From Chelydra serpentina (Eukaryota; Chordata; Testudines; Chelydridae): a stretch of DNA of 64,000 nt. Shown piece by piece: positions 1 through 11,997 of this stretch; the stretch's first letter is position 1; every line of letters starts with the position of its first letter. A program made the position numbers and the translations under genes. The notes under the pieces are model-generated. The model made no database searches. It saw only the letters and a program-made list of their open reading frames with translations, and was not told the origin of the DNA. The stretch covers positions 17,891,501 through 17,955,500 of the forward strand of contig JBAIAC010000006.1 of NCBI GenBank assembly GCA_037349315.1, in the 5' to 3' direction.

Positions 1-927
1 CATACTGCACATGTATAAGGAATCTGGAGCTAATCACTCAGGGATGGCATTGAGTGATCATCAGCACGTTGGCCATTTTATCGGGAATCCCACTCTGCTC
101 TGAGGCTACCTTTTCATAAATGCAGATTTGAAGGCGCAGTAGGCTGGGGGTGCATCTCATCTGCAGTGCAGATTTGAGTGAGAATGCAGCACACGCTGCT
201 AAGGTTGCTAAAAGGGCAAACCATGGGTGTAAACAAAGTAGGAGTATTTCCATCAGAACCTGCCATAAAAACTAGCCCAGCCACTGAGCAGAAGCTTCTC
301 AACCCGCTGCCAGAATGTGGGAGCAAAGTTGGCTGAACTGGTTCATCCCATTTCCTTTCTATTAGCCTTTCTATTTTAACGGTTATTTCTTCTAAAAAAC
401 TCCAACAAACAATAGGCCAAATTCTTCCCAGTTTGTAGCGACTCTGTATTTGAGTAGTTCGACTTACAATCGCAGTATCTCTGAAAACATCCATGGCCTT
501 CTGGGTATCACAAGCACTCTGGCAGGCTAACCTATACAGAGGAAAGGTTGACCAACTGCTGAAGCAAAGCAAACAAACAAAAAAAAAATGCAAAACCAGT
601 TTCACAGTTGAGAGTTGCCTGGGGTTTGAAGAGCTCATGTGAAGAAGCTCCCTGCCTTCAATGCTATGCCATGCCTATTTCTCCAAAATTTTAAACCTCA
701 GGACCTCCAAACCCCATTCACTAAATGGCAAATGGTGATCAGTTTGTAGGCTGGAGTGAGGATTCAGTGTAGCATGTGATGTGAGACAATTGAGGGTTTG
801 AAGACAGAGCATATTAATTGTCCAAGACAGCATCAGGAAACAAAATTTTAAAATAAAGCTAATCTTTGTTCCTTTCCAAATTGCTACTTATGTTTCCAAA
901 AGTAGATGTAAAAATTAGGATCCTCTG
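1..927. other. AT-rich DNA without a recognised gene
   Basis: I see no exon, RNA gene or recognisable transposon here. The longest open frame, on the minus strand at 114-638, is a low-complexity translation with no motif and is probably chance. The stretch is ordinary AT-rich spacer ending at the GC-rich LTR that begins near 928. Confidence 0.5.
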
Positions 928-1749
928 TGTGACAGGGTTGGGACTCACTACCGCAGCGCCTCCTGCTGTTATGTCTGGGAATTAGCTCAGTTTATGCAGT
1001 GTGCCCTCTGCCAGTGGTGTCCCGTCCATCTCTCTCCCTTGGTTGGTGTCTCAACCCGCGTTGCTCCCAGCTTGCGGCATCCTCTTCAGGACACTGCCCT
1101 CCGGCAGTGCCCCCTAATCCACTCTCACCCCCTTCCGGGGCGGGGGAGGTGTTTACCAGCAGTTCTTCTCAGCGCCCCAGCAGCCAACCACACCCCAAAG
1201 TCTAACCTCTTCTGTCAAGGGTCTGGTGCAGTCTCTTATCGCCACATCCAATGGCTGGGCGTTCGTGCAAAGAGGGAAGGGAGGGACCTAGGCCCGCCCT
1301 CTACTCTGGGTCCCGACCCAGAGACCCTCAGACAGCAGCCTTCCTGCCCTCCTTCTCTCCCCTTGTCCATCTCTCTTCCTTGGGCCGCTTCCCCTTCGGC
1401 CCCTGTGTACCCAGCTAAGCTCTTCCCTCAGGGCCTCCAGCCTGGCAGGTCCCGGGCTGGAGTTCCCTTCTGCTCCCCTGAGCCTGCCCAGTGCTGCGCT
1501 GTCCCAGGTGCTGGTCTCCTAAGCAGGAGACAGACCTTCCCCTCTGAAGACCTGGGAGTGACTGACTGCGCCTCTCCTGGGCAGCCCTTATATATGGCTG
1601 AGCCTAGCCCTGATTCGCTGACTCTCTCTGCCCTCATTGGCTCTCCACAGGCCCTTTCTGATTGGCTGCCACCCTGCGCAGGCTCTCTGGCCTGTAATAG
1701 CCCATTCTACCATGGGGGTGGGGCGACCACCCCACCACACTCTGTTACA
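928..1749 (-). mobile_element. Solo LTR, Gypsy-type, minus orientation
   Basis: A GC-rich block in AT-rich surroundings starts with TGTGACAGGG and ends with CTGTTACA, the TG...CA termini expected of an LTR. Positions 1291-1314 match the reverse complement of 25931-25954, inside the 5' LTR of the Gypsy element in this window, with one mismatch in 24, which gives both the family link and the minus orientation. No internal retroviral coding sequence adjoins it, so it is a solo LTR. I could not find a convincing target-site duplication, so the ends may be off by a few bases. Open frames inside it (for example 994-1767) are chance frames in GC-rich DNA. Confidence 0.6.
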
Positions 1750-1902
1750 TGTATTACCAGGCCCTGAGAATTTTACCAGACAAAACGCTTGAGAAGATAC
1801 AGAAGAGGACAATCCTGCTATGGCTAAATGTTTGAATAGGTCTTTTTCATCTCTAATTTATGTGATTACCATTCTGTTCTCCTCTGCAAACTTTGACTCT
1901 GT

Positions 1903-1991
1903 GAGCCAGATCCTCAGCTGCTATAAATCAACTTAGCTCCACTGAAGTCAATGGAGATAAAACACTTTACGCGGGCTAAGGATCAAGCTGT
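1903..1991. repeat. Ancient dispersed palindromic repeat
   Basis: The block contains GAGCCAGATCCTCAGCTG, a TATAAATCA core and CCACTGAAGTCAATGGAG. These words recur in degraded form near 5410-5475, 9435-9595, 57255-57335 and 60880-60960. From general familiarity with sauropsid genomes this is an old foldback repeat in which a GGATCTGGC-type word and a TGTAAATC-type word flank a TCCATTGAAGTCAATGGA palindrome. The family name is not known to me. Confidence 0.45.
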
Positions 1992-3831
1992 ATATTGGGT
2001 TAAAACTGTCAGAAAGCTACTCCTAACACCTCAAATCTTATCCTCCAACACAATTGAGTTGTAAATCAAAAAATAATCTCAGCATTTAACAGGAATATGC
2101 AGAAGATAAAATTTTAAAATAATTAACAGTCTAATTTATTAGCTATGTTGTACCGAATGTCCATTAATCACACTAATGTGGGTTCCAGAAGTGCTTCCAC
2201 TCTCTCACACTGGCTTGCTTTTCTTCTTTCTTGACAGCATTAGTAGGTAACAGTTACATTATATAGCTGCTCAGCGCTCTGGCAAGAAACCATTATGTTC
2301 CCTGATCATTATTGACATCCTGACATTTGTCATCTCCTTTCATAGCAGTTAAATCTTGCTTTATCTGTAAATGTCACCATGTCATTTACTCATGAAAAAG
2401 GGGTCACATTCCCAAAATAGTATACTCCAGTTTAAAAAGAGAACTTGGCTTTATTCACAGTAAGTAATCCTTGGACAAACTTCACTGCTGATAAATACCC
2501 ATTTTTCCCATGCAGTTGTTTACCTCTCCAGAAACAGATTTCAGGGTTGCATTTGTGAAAATAAAATCCTAATAGGAAAGGGAAATGCTCTGGATAAGAA
2601 AAATAACTGTTTATCCTTTCAGCTTCCTATGTATAATCCACACTGAGTTATTAGCGCTAAATGTAGTGCAGTGTAACTTTAATTTGACTTTATACTGACT
2701 GAAACCTACTGGTTCACTATTTTTATTAAAGCTTTAACATGTGCTTCTCAGCTAGACTGTATTTCATCCTCTCAAAAAAGTTATTTAAATAATCCTTGAT
2801 GATAATCTCCCTTTTTTATCTTCAAAGTATATTGCAAAGATTTATTAATTAGTCTCGAAGGCCACCCTGTGAGGTATTAGGCCTTATTATCCCTTAAAAT
2901 ACAGGTAAAGGAAAACTGAGGCAGGGCAGAATAAAGGACTTTTCACAAGGCTTTATTTAGAAGGAAGGAATCAATCTCACAGCCAGAATTAGAATTCTGA
3001 ATTATCCTGACTTCCTGTCCTGTGGTCAGGCCATCCCATCGTAGATCTCTCTTGCAACTGTGGTTTATTTAAACAAGGATTTGCAATATTTTTAAAAAGA
3101 CAAGTACCCCTGTCATGACATAGCACACTAGTACTGAAGGGTATGTTATTGAGATAAGCACAATACTTTCAATGGCCATAGAGGGCATGTTGCAATAATT
3201 GGGTCTATATATTTATTTTAATGATAAGCTTTATGGTAAATAGTCAGTAAAAGTTTACAAAATGTTACAATAACCTATAACAATAAATGTTAATAGGAAA
3301 AGGTCCATAAACAAATGCAAAATTAAATCAGTATGAACAAATATACCTAATATAATTTTTTGAGAACTGAGTTAATTATGCCTGGTACACAACAAAAAAG
3401 CATAAAATCAAAAATTAGTAAAACTAAATTGGTATGTTAAAAATTAAGCTTAATTGGTAATTGTGATGGAATGTGCTATTTTACCCTTGTGTGTGTGGAG
3501 GGGGGTTAACATTCATTTTTGGGGGAAATGAGCAGATGAGGACAAAAGAAGGAGAATAAGCAAGTTTTTCCCATTACAGCAGCCATCTGCACCAATTTTT
3601 TTGTGCTTTTTTAATTTTGAAAGATGGTCTGACCAGACCCAGCCAAAAACAGGGACTCTCACGACACTGCCACCTAAACTGGCTTTGGCTGAATCCAAAT
3701 GCCACCTGGGATGTGAGACTTTGTTCCTCCGCCCCATGTGTCTGTTTGTTTGTTTAATAAAAGTTTGGCTTAGCCGGCTAAGACTGCGTATTTTGCAACA
3801 TTGCTATAAGCCTGTAACCAAAAAGGCAGCT
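1992..3831. other. AT-rich spacer with a possible LTR 3' part near 3490-3830
   Basis: Most of this stretch shows no gene. The last 300 bases look different: a moderately GC-rich segment carries AATAAA at 3756-3761 followed by GTTTGGCTT and a short downstream tail, which resembles the polyadenylation part of an LTR. I could not find TG...CA ends or a second LTR, so this is only a suggestion. Confidence 0.3.
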
Positions 3832-3953
3832 TAGGGTGACCAGATGTCCTGATTTTATATGGATAGTCCCGATTTTGGGGTCTTTTTCTTATATAGGCTC
3901 CTATTATCCTCCATCCCGTCCCGATTTTTCACACTTGCTGTCTGGTCACCCTA
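3832..3953. mobile_element. hAT-type MITE (TAGGGTGACCAGA termini)
   Basis: The 122-bp element has a perfect 13-bp terminal inverted repeat, TAGGGTGACCAGA at the left and its complement at the right. It has no coding capacity, so it is non-autonomous. Two relatives at 35576-35787 and 35799-35909 have exact 8-bp target-site duplications, which places the family with hAT. Here the flanks share only CAGCT, out of register, so its own duplication has decayed. Confidence 0.75.
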
Positions 3954-4321
3954 ACAGCTAAATGCAATGCTCTAAACTGCCTGCTGCTAATACAAGTTTG
4001 TCAGGTTTTAAAATGGCTAATAAAACCCATGTGTTGTGGTAGTGTTTTTTACCAGTAAAATTGCAAGTGAAAGTTAATACCAGAGATAGAAACAGCATTT
4101 TTTATTTTATTTAAATGAAGTTAAACTGTAACAATTCTTTCCCCCGCCCCAAAAAAAATACTTACCATTTTAATATTATTTTTAAAGATTCAAAATGGGA
4201 GCGAGGGGGAATTTTTTTTAAGAAATCAGCAAAAGGGAAGGAAACAAGGATTATGGTTAAATAAAAGCCATCATTAATACTTTACACTGAAGAGGCTTTG
4301 TTTTTCCTTCTTTTTTGTATC

Positions 4322-4827
4322 TGTGACAAAATGGCCAATGTTGGGTCCCACGCTTTTCCTGGCAGGGGACTAAGATGCCACCCCTTACCCCTGCTCTTGG
4401 GGCACCAAGGGCTCTGCTAGTGGGCTGGGAAGGTGGTAGAGGAGGGAAGCAGAGGAGGTGTCTGGGTTTGCTTCTCACTCTGAGCCCCAGTCCCTCTCAA
4501 CCCTCTGCAAGTTTCTTACCCTCTTCCCCCTAGGGTAGGGCTACCGTCCATTCTTGATGCTGGGACAGGGTCTCCCTTCCTCCAGTTCTCTGGTCTTTCA
4601 ATTCTCAGTAACACATCTCCAAACTCTAGTCCTCTCTCCTTCCTCACACACCTTGACTGCCTGAAGCAGGGGGTTTTATTGGGTTCCTGACAGGGCTTTA
4701 ATTAATTACAGGTGCTCCAATTAACCTGTAGCAACCCTCCCTAGTCTACAAGGAACCATGCCTTAATTAGCCTAAGGCTTATATATTTCCTCTCGACCAC
4801 TCTCCTACTGCTCCCTGGCGTATCACA
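4322..4827 (-). mobile_element. Solo LTR related to the Gypsy LTRs, minus orientation
   Basis: The block runs from TGTGACAAAATGG to GCGTATCACA. Its 4660-4760 part (CTGAAGCAGGGGG, then ATTAATTA and GGTGCTC words) matches, in reverse complement, the order of words at 25520-25595 in the 5' LTR of the Gypsy element. This supports a related LTR in minus orientation. No internal region adjoins it. No convincing target-site duplication is visible. Confidence 0.55.
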
Positions 4828-6224
4828 ATTGTTAATACAAAGTTTAAAAATCAATGGTGTATTTGCCAGGTTCTGAGCAGCCTGAGATCCCCAAACCTGG
4901 TCTAGCCCTGTTTAATGTTAAAAAGTAACAGGGTCATGTTAACATTTTAATTGTTTGGGCTAAAAAGAAACCTCCACAGCACTTTCAAAAGACGAGCCTG
5001 GGAGCTTTAATTAATTACTCTGCTAGACATTAGAAATTATGGACTGAACAGAGTCACTGGATTTATCGCTTATCATTGTAACTCACTAACCCACCTGTAA
5101 CCCACTAACCCCTCCTTTTTGTCCTATGACTACAGAGATGTTAACAGGGCACTCTACCTTGATTGGTCCCTTACAATCTGTGCTAATTACTTATACTAAA
5201 CAATCTGTTCCAACTTGGATTTTGCTGTGATCCTGGGAGTTCCTTTCCCAGACCTGTGCATCTCACAAGCTTGTCTCTCTCACCAACAGAAGTTGGTCCA
5301 ATAAAATACATCACTTCTCCCACCTGGGCCCATATATTCCATCTAGATTAACACCAATGGCCCTACTCTGATTTTGTCACAATTTCTGAAAAATGCCCTC
5401 TCACTCCAATTATGGGGCCAGACTTTAAGTTGGCATAAATCAGCATCGACCCATTAGGATCTGGCTCCTGATATTAAAAGGTGTTATGTGAAGAGCTAGT
5501 TATTATTATTGTGATGTGATATCATATATGCAGGTAGCATTGAAGAACATACAAGTTACCTAATGATCACTCTTGGGAGTAAGTGTGACCCTTTTCCATA
5601 GCAATAAATAGATGCTCACCTTTGTACAGCACTTTTCATCCAAAAAAATTGTATAAGTTGTATTCAGCATGTTTAGCAAAACAGCAAAAGTTTTCTGAGC
5701 TCAGCAACTGCTTAAGAAAGCAAGAGCTGAAAGTGATCCCTTCTAACTGAAAACGAAGGAACAATTTAGGTAAATAATTTAGGGGCTAAGGCCAGGTTTT
5801 CAACCCTAGTGTTGAGGAAAGTGCCAGAGGTTCCCTGATGGCCACAAGTAGTCAGGGTCTCAATTCTACATCCCATCAGAAACAGGTAAGTTACAAAACA
5901 TTGACAGAAACTCACTAGTCAGTAGCCTTTTCAGAGTTTCACTAGGCCACCCAACCCTCATCTTCCAATCTCCTTCAAGAACTGCTTCCAAACTTTCACT
6001 GCACTCCCTTTTGTTTTGCCATTGCAATGCCACGGTAGTTAGAAGTGGATTAGCAGAAAGGTACCAGCTATTGATTTGTTCTGAATTTATTTGGATACCC
6101 ATAGACATAACGACCTTCGGGTCATCATTGATAGATTCTCTGAAGCAGCCTAGCTCTTTGGCTTCACCATCAGTCTCAGTAGACAGAGATCTTGTTGCCA
6201 ACCAGCACCTCATTTCAGTGCCCC
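4828..6224. other. AT-rich spacer
   Basis: I find no gene. A degraded copy of the old palindromic repeat (GGGGCCAGACTTTAAGTTGG, CATAAATCAGC, GGATCTGGCTCC) lies at about 5413-5468. The minus-strand open frame at 5866-6468 overlaps the start of the LINE relic on the opposite strand and shows no motif. Confidence 0.4.
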
Positions 6225-7076
6225 AGCACCAGCTATCTTCATCCAAGGCACACAGCTGAAAAATGGGGATCAGTTCAAATATTTGGGCAGCACCATCTCG
6301 AGTGATGGTTCCCTTGATAAGGAAATAGCCTCCAGAATTAGTAAAGCCAGCCAGGCCCTTGGCCGACTTCAAACAAAAGTCGTTAACCAACACAGCATTC
6401 GTCTCTCCACCAAAATGAAGATCTACAGTGCAGTGTCCTAACATAACTCCTGTATGAATCTGAGACATGGACTCTTTATAGAGGGCACATTAAACAGCTT
6501 GAGCAATTTCATGTGCTCCCTCCACCCAATAATGAGCATTCATTGGCAGGACAGTGTGACCCAATATTAAGATCCTTGAGGGAGCAATCACAACCTGCAT
6601 TGAGAAAATGCTATTGAGAGCACAACTTAGGTGGATCAGACATATCATCAGGATGGAAGACCACTTTCTCCCAAAACAGATCCTATATGGGGAGCAAAAG
6701 AAAAAAGGGCCATCCGTATATGCTCTTAAAAGATAACCTGCAGAGCAGTCTCCAGGGGGCTGGCATCAATCTCAAAGAACTCGAGCAAATGGCTCAGAAC
6801 AAAACTCACTGGCAGTCTCTGACCAGATCAGCATGTACCAGGTTTGAGTGGGATCAACAAAATCATCTCCGGGCTGCATGTGAAAGGCACCACTGAGCTG
6901 CATCATCAAACATCATACATATGGACTTCCCATGCCCTCAGTGTGCCCAACTCTGTGCATCAGGATTTGGAATTCAGAGGCATATGCACAGCCACAGATG
7001 AGAACTGCGACAATATAGTCATCATTGTCAGCGATGGACGACCAACATTGGGATACTTGTGTATCTACTTGTAGGA
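6225..7076 (+). pseudogene. Non-LTR retrotransposon RT C-terminal relic
   Basis: Conceptual translation from about 6266 gives FKYLGSTISSDGSLDKEI, followed by ISKASQALGRL and TKMKIYSAV. This is the hallmark post-palm segment of non-LTR reverse transcriptases, where the new-strand DNA product is held. Downstream frames show HIKQLEQFH-like, IMSIHWQD-like and LRWIRHIIRMED-like segments and end with IVIIVSDGRPTLG near 7040. At least three frameshifts or stops separate these pieces, so it is dead. Palm catalytic motifs and the endonuclease are absent, which makes it a 5'-truncated copy. The clade is not certain; a distant relative lies at 40361-41229. Confidence 0.7.
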
Positions 7077-7349
7077 CAAAGGTAGCTATAAGATGAGAGT
7101 GTTTGGGGGCCAAGAAGCTTTTTAAAGTCAATTTAGTGCCTTTGAAAAATGCAAGATTGATTGTCCTGGAAATTCTGTTTTACTACTGTTTAGATTTTCT
7201 TTTTTCTTTTAATAAAAAGGAATATGATTGAAAAACTGGAGTATTTGCTTTTTCCCCACCAGGCACATGTAACCCTAAAGTACTCTGCATCCAATGAACA
7301 ACTGTCCTACTCCTTCTCCACAATAGTGGCAAATGGGAAAACAGAATTG
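7077..7349. other. Short spacer
   Basis: AT-rich sequence between the LINE relic and an LTR. Nothing recognisable. Confidence 0.4.
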
Positions 7350-8116
7350 TGTGACAGGAACACTTGCCTCTCATGAGTGCCTCCTGTCAGCTAGGTGTGA
7401 TGCTGCTAACTCTCCTGCCCCAGGCACCCCATGTACATTGTTGACCTTACTAGGTGTGTCTTCAGTGGCTTGGACCTCCATCCCAGTCACACAGTCTAAA
7501 ATGGATGTTCCACTTCTGGGGTAGCAAAGAGTTTGACACTCTGTCGGGTCCTCACCAGGGTCTTCAACTCCATTTCTGAGCCTCTTTAAGTCCTGCTCTT
7601 CCCTTGGGCTTCCCAATAGAGCCTTGTCCTTCTTGGGTTTAGGCCACTTTGCTAGTAGACCGGGGAGGGGGGACCCAGGCCAACCTACTTCTCTGGGTCC
7701 CAGGCCAGGGACCCTACACATAACAGCCACATACTCCTTCCTTCAGTTTGTTGCTGCTGTTCCCTGGGCTTTTCCCATGTAGCCCCTTTCTCTTCACCCT
7801 GACCTCAGGACTGAGGTTCTGTTCTTCCTTGCTGACTGCAAGTACCACCAGAACCCAATCTCTGGTTCTCTCTTGAGCTCCTGTGGCCAGCACCCTTCCT
7901 TGCTCCTCTGGTCCCAGACAGGAACTGACCTGCTCAAGCCCTGCAGCTCCTTTTATCTGAGCATGATGAGCTCTGATTGGCTACTTCTGTGCAGCCTTTC
8001 TAGGCAGGCCTGGAGGACCACTTTCGATGTTCCTTTCCTGGGATGGGATGTGGTAGGATCACAGGGCTGCCAGCAGGGGATCTTGTAGGGCCAAGCACAC
8101 CCTTTGACAAATCACA
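7350..8116 (-). mobile_element. Degraded LTR, probably Gypsy-type, minus orientation
   Basis: The GC-rich block opens with TGTGACAGGAAC and closes near ACAAATCACA. Internal words (GGACCCAGGCC and TCTCTGGGTCCCAGG around 7669-7705) parallel the corresponding part of the LTR at 928-1749. It is more diverged than that copy and its boundaries are uncertain. No internal coding region and no target-site duplication were found. Confidence 0.45.
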
Positions 8117-10189
8117 ATAAAACAAACTTTGTAGGAAAATCTGACTACCAAAGTATTTGCCAGTATTTTATGTTTCAAATGCGATACTCTTGCCACTTCT
8201 TTTCTAAGCCACTCTTTACAAGACACTTCCAGTCAGATGATTTAAGGAATATTAGAACACAGATCACCAAAGCTGAAGAATTAATAAAATGGTTGCCATT
8301 AAAAAGATAACAGGTAATAGTCTCTGCTGGTGTAAATGGACAGATAACTATTGAAATTAATGATATTATGCCCATTTATAGCAGCTGAGAATTTAACAAA
8401 TGTTTGCCCACGGCTACCATGCAATAATATCTGAGGAACCATGTATTTCCTGTGCAAATTATAAGGGGGAACCATGATATTTCAATTATCACTGAGTGTT
8501 AAATCTAGGCTTATGATGAGTTTTTAATGGCAACCACTTCTATTGTATTTCCTGGGCACTAGCAACCTCCTTCTTGAATTAGACTTCATACTTTTTGCTA
8601 AAGAACTGCTATTTTTACAGTTGCAGGGGAGGTCACAGAATAAGCCCCCTACTTTGTAACTATTGCAGTTTAAAGAGTACAGCATGGCAGCATGAAAGAA
8701 TACTTTAATTGTACAGATTTTTATGGGATTTCTTAAGAACAGAATATGTCTATAAAGCTTCCTGAAAATAGCTTTATTGAATATTCTAAGAACTCTCTAC
8801 AGACCACTAGGTTTGAGGGATTTTTTTTTTCAGAATCTCCACTGAGCTTCTTAAGTATTTATGGAGATTTACTGTACAAATTATGTAGAACATCACCCTC
8901 CCAAAATTATGGGTAAAACATTGTTTAAAGGATTTGGCTGTAATAAGGGCAGAGTTGGTAATGATGATAAAAGGGAAGTGGACTGCGACTAGGAAATCAT
9001 TTTGTGCTGGAGATGCACAGCACAATGTAAAAAACATTTTGGATTAAATCTTGGCTCCGCTGAAGTCGATGGGCGTTTTGCCATTAACTTCAGTGGTGTC
9101 AGGATTTCTCCCCATGTCTCTGAGTATGGGAATACCTTCTGTACATATCAATCATTCTTCTCAGAATGTGATGACAGATCCTACAATTATCTTCATATTA
9201 GTTTACAAGAAAACCTTATTCCTTCTTGTTTCACCTCCCTTTCTCTTTCTTTGCTCTCTTCCGCTGCATTTATTATAACTTTCTTAAAGTTCCTGTTGAA
9301 TATTTCCAAAAAGTCAAACTTTCAGGAACTCATTTGTTTGAAGCATATTTACTAAACTTTTGTAATTCTGTTTTAAAAATCTAGGCTCCCGCTATTATCA
9401 GATGATGAAATAATTATGTTTCCAGTATTCCCTGTGAGGGCCAAATTCACTCATGGTATAAACAGGTAAAGTCTATTGACTTCATTAGGGTGGTCCTCAC
9501 TTATGTTGCTGGGGCCTGAACCAATCCCCACTAAAATCAATGGAAAGACTTGTATTCACTGTGAAGGGAGTTACACTGTGCCTTTAGAAAATTTGGCTCT
9601 GAATCTTTAACAATGGTATATAATATTAGATACCTGCAATCAAGAATGTATTATTTTTTATTAGTAGTTTAAACTGGTACAAAAAAATCCCCTCTTCTGT
9701 TCTCAGCACTATCCCTGTGATATAAGGATTTTTTTTTACTCTCAACTCCATTAATTTCTATTATTTTTTTTTAAATCTCCTCTTTTATATGTATTTATGG
9801 CAATCCAAACTATTGGGCTCCTAAGTACCATGCTTTCCCAATGATGCACCCATTTTAGACCAAGCTTATGCTCCTGATAGCATCTGCTACTGATCACCTG
9901 TTTGACCACGCACCTTTCTACTTAAATTTTCTCAAAATATTTGTTCGAACCAAATGCACTCCAGTGACAGGGCCCCTTGTTCAACTGTCGTACTTACAGA
10001 AATGTGAACAAGAAAACTGATTTTGGATAAGAGATGCAGAAGCAAGGATAAGCCAGGCTTCTACTGACATCTGGATTATTGCTATGACAAACCCTGCATG
10101 CAAAGACATGGCTCACCATGAAATCAAGTGAGTTCCAAGTGACAAACAACAGTAGAAAGAGAATTTTCTAACCAAATTTTATTTATATT
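8117..10189. other. AT-rich spacer with degraded palindromic repeats
   Basis: No gene is visible. Two stretches, 9045-9110 and 9435-9595, carry words of the old dispersed repeat (GCTGAAGTCGATGGGCG; GGGCCAAATTCACTCATGGT). The rest is featureless AT-rich DNA. Confidence 0.4.
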
Positions 10190-10630
10190 TGTGACAAAGT
10201 CAGACCTGACACTTCTGAAAGGGAGGTTGAAGGCAGGTATATAAATCTTAAATGGTTAAAGACCTTTTTCCTATGAACTGAAAGAGGTTACCTCAGGTTA
10301 ATTATGGGCTCCAGAATCCAATTAAGGGCTGTCTGTGGCCTTTACTTTCTTCTTCCAGTGACAGGGAAGAGGAAAGTGCTGGTGGGCTGGGAGTTTGGCT
10401 GAGGGAGCCGGAGAGGCTGGCTGGAGAGGAGCATGGCTGGAGGCTGGACTGAGGCAGCTGAAGGCAGGCTGGTGGGCTGCTAGCTGGAGGTTTGGCTGGG
10501 GCTCAGTGCTGTTGTCTGGCTGACGATGCTGAGGCTGGGCTTTTGGAGCAGGCTCAGTGGAGGGCTGCAGCTGGACCCCAGCTGAAATGAGGCTGAACGT
10601 TGGAACTGACAAGGGAGGGGTGGAGGGGAA
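10190..10630. mobile_element. Possible LTR fragment upstream of the I-like LINE
   Basis: The block begins TGTGACAAAGTCAG, similar to the left ends of the LTRs at 928, 4322 and 7350. It contains a GCAGGTATATAAAT segment and then a GC-rich GGCTGG-repeat stretch at 10380-10530. The right end was not located. It may be a truncated LTR; confidence is low. Confidence 0.3.
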
Positions 10631-10648
10631 GAGCAAGTCACTTTGGAC

Positions 10649-11083
10649 TATGAAGGGGAAAGCAAGAGGGGATGAGGAACGGTTTCAGATCAGGTTAAAA
10701 GGAGTGGGGGAGACTAAATCTATCAGGAAAAATGAAAACAGGATAAATGTCAACATTTTATAACTCTCAAATCAGTGACAGAAGGTGTGAAAAGAGTAGA
10801 TGTTAACCCCCTGAAAATGGTGGCACGGATAAAGCAAAGTGTTGGTGACATACAAAGAGCTAAAAGGATGCAGGATGGGGATCTATTGATAGAATGTGCC
10901 CATGAGGAGCAAGCTGAAAAACTTCTTAAAACTGTAACTTCAGGGAAAATGAAAGTTATTTGTCAACTGCCTAGATTCCTGATGGAGCAAGAGGGGTTAT
11001 GTATACAGTGCTGTGAGGACTGTCTGAAGAGGTTTCCAAAAAGAGCATATGCAAAGATCAAGTATTGTTTATTAAATGGCTAA
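10649..11083 (+). pseudogene. I-like LINE ORF1, N-terminal part
   Basis: Two open pieces (10649-10763 and 10775-11083) read as one ORF1-like protein interrupted by a stop. The second contains NPLKMVARIKQSVGDIQ and GDLLIECAHEEQAEKLL, the pattern of the RNA-binding region that precedes the zinc knuckles in ORF1 of I and Jockey group LINEs. That protein coats the element RNA. The reading is lost after 11083, where a MITE has inserted at 11089-11352. Confidence 0.55.
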
Positions 11084-11088
11084 CACTC

Positions 11089-11352
11089 AGGGCAGGTCTA
11101 CACTATAGGGTTAAGTTGACCTAAGTTATGCAACTCCAGCTCCATGAATAACATAGCTCGAGTTGACATTACTTTGGTCGACTTATTGCGGTATCTACAC
11201 CACACTGGATCATTTGTCATTCCGGTGGAGTACCGGAATCGACGGGAGAGCAATCTGAGGTCAATTTAGCGGGTCTTCACTAGACCCACTAAATCGACCC
11301 ACGATGGATCGATCGCTGCAGCGTCGATCCACGGTAAGTGTAGACATACCCT
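11089..11352. mobile_element. MITE with AGGGYAKGTCTACACT termini
   Basis: The left end AGGGCAGGTCTACACTA and the complement of the right end AGGGTATGTCTACACTT form a terminal inverted repeat. The interior is rich in self-complementary pieces, such as the arms TTTAGCGGGTC and GACCCACTAAA around a 6-base loop at about 11267-11295. It has no coding capacity. A degraded end of the same family lies near 54305-54326. The target-site duplication is unclear, so I leave the superfamily open. Confidence 0.65.
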
Positions 11353-11422
11353 TAAGATGGGAATCTTCTGGAAAGGATCAAAATTGGGTATCAATCTTTC
11401 TGGGTTAAAATATATCTCTTCT

Positions 11423-11441
11423 CCCCCCCCCCCCCCCCCCC
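11423..11441. repeat. Poly-C tract (19 C)
   Basis: An uninterrupted run of 19 C directly precedes the zinc-knuckle segment of the LINE relic. A run of 13 G lies at 12177-12189. Both are slippage-prone and their assembled length may be unreliable. Confidence 0.9.
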
Positions 11442-11442
11442 G

Positions 11443-11637
11443 GTGAGGCGCTATAATTGTCAAAGATTTGGACATGTGGCAGCCATTTGTGAGGGAACAA
11501 TGAAGTGCAGAAAATGTGGAGGAAATCATTCATGTGAGAACTGCGTAGAAGGAACAGAACCTAAATATATCAATTGTGGGGTAAAGCACAGTGCAGCATA
11601 TAAAGGATGTGTAGCAGAGAAAGCTAGAAAAATATAA
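11443..11637 (+). pseudogene. I-like LINE ORF1 zinc-knuckle region
   Basis: The 64-residue frame shows three successive Cys/His clusters: CQRFGHVAAIC, then CRKCGGNHSCENC, then PKYINCGVKHSAAYKGC. This triple knuckle, with the FGH and HSAAYKGC signatures, is typical of the C-terminal part of ORF1 in I and Jockey group LINEs, where it binds nucleic acid. The first cluster begins C-x2-F instead of the usual C-x2-C, so one ligand appears lost. The frame is separated from the N-terminal part by a MITE and about 90 further bases. Confidence 0.7.
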
Positions 11638-11997
11638 AAACCCCTCAAAAAATATCATATGCAGGCCTAACAAAAGGTACCCGCTGCAGAAAATAGAAAA
11701 AGACAAATACACAAGTAAGAGAAAAGATGTAGGAGCAGCAAAACACATATCTGGTCAGTGAGGAGAATATGAGAGGAATGGGAGATGATGTGTTCCTTGT
11801 AGTCAGAGAAAAGTTTATAGCATTCATTATAGAAGTAATTAACTGCACCTTGCAGATGGGGAAAAACCAAAAAGGATTAAAATCATAGCAAAAGCAGAAG
11901 AAAAATATCTAAAGAGAGCCAACTTCTCAATAGACCGCAGTAACACAATTTTAAATGAAGGCAATAATACAGCTTAAATAACATGATCTTAATGATC

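Noticed and set aside
994..1767. 257-codon plus-strand frame
   Set aside because: It lies within and slightly beyond the GC-rich LTR and is Pro/Ser/Leu-rich without motif; open by composition.
5866..6468. 200-codon minus-strand frame
   Set aside because: Its left half overlaps the antisense of a LINE RT remnant and its translation shows no motif; the plus-strand reading explains the DNA.
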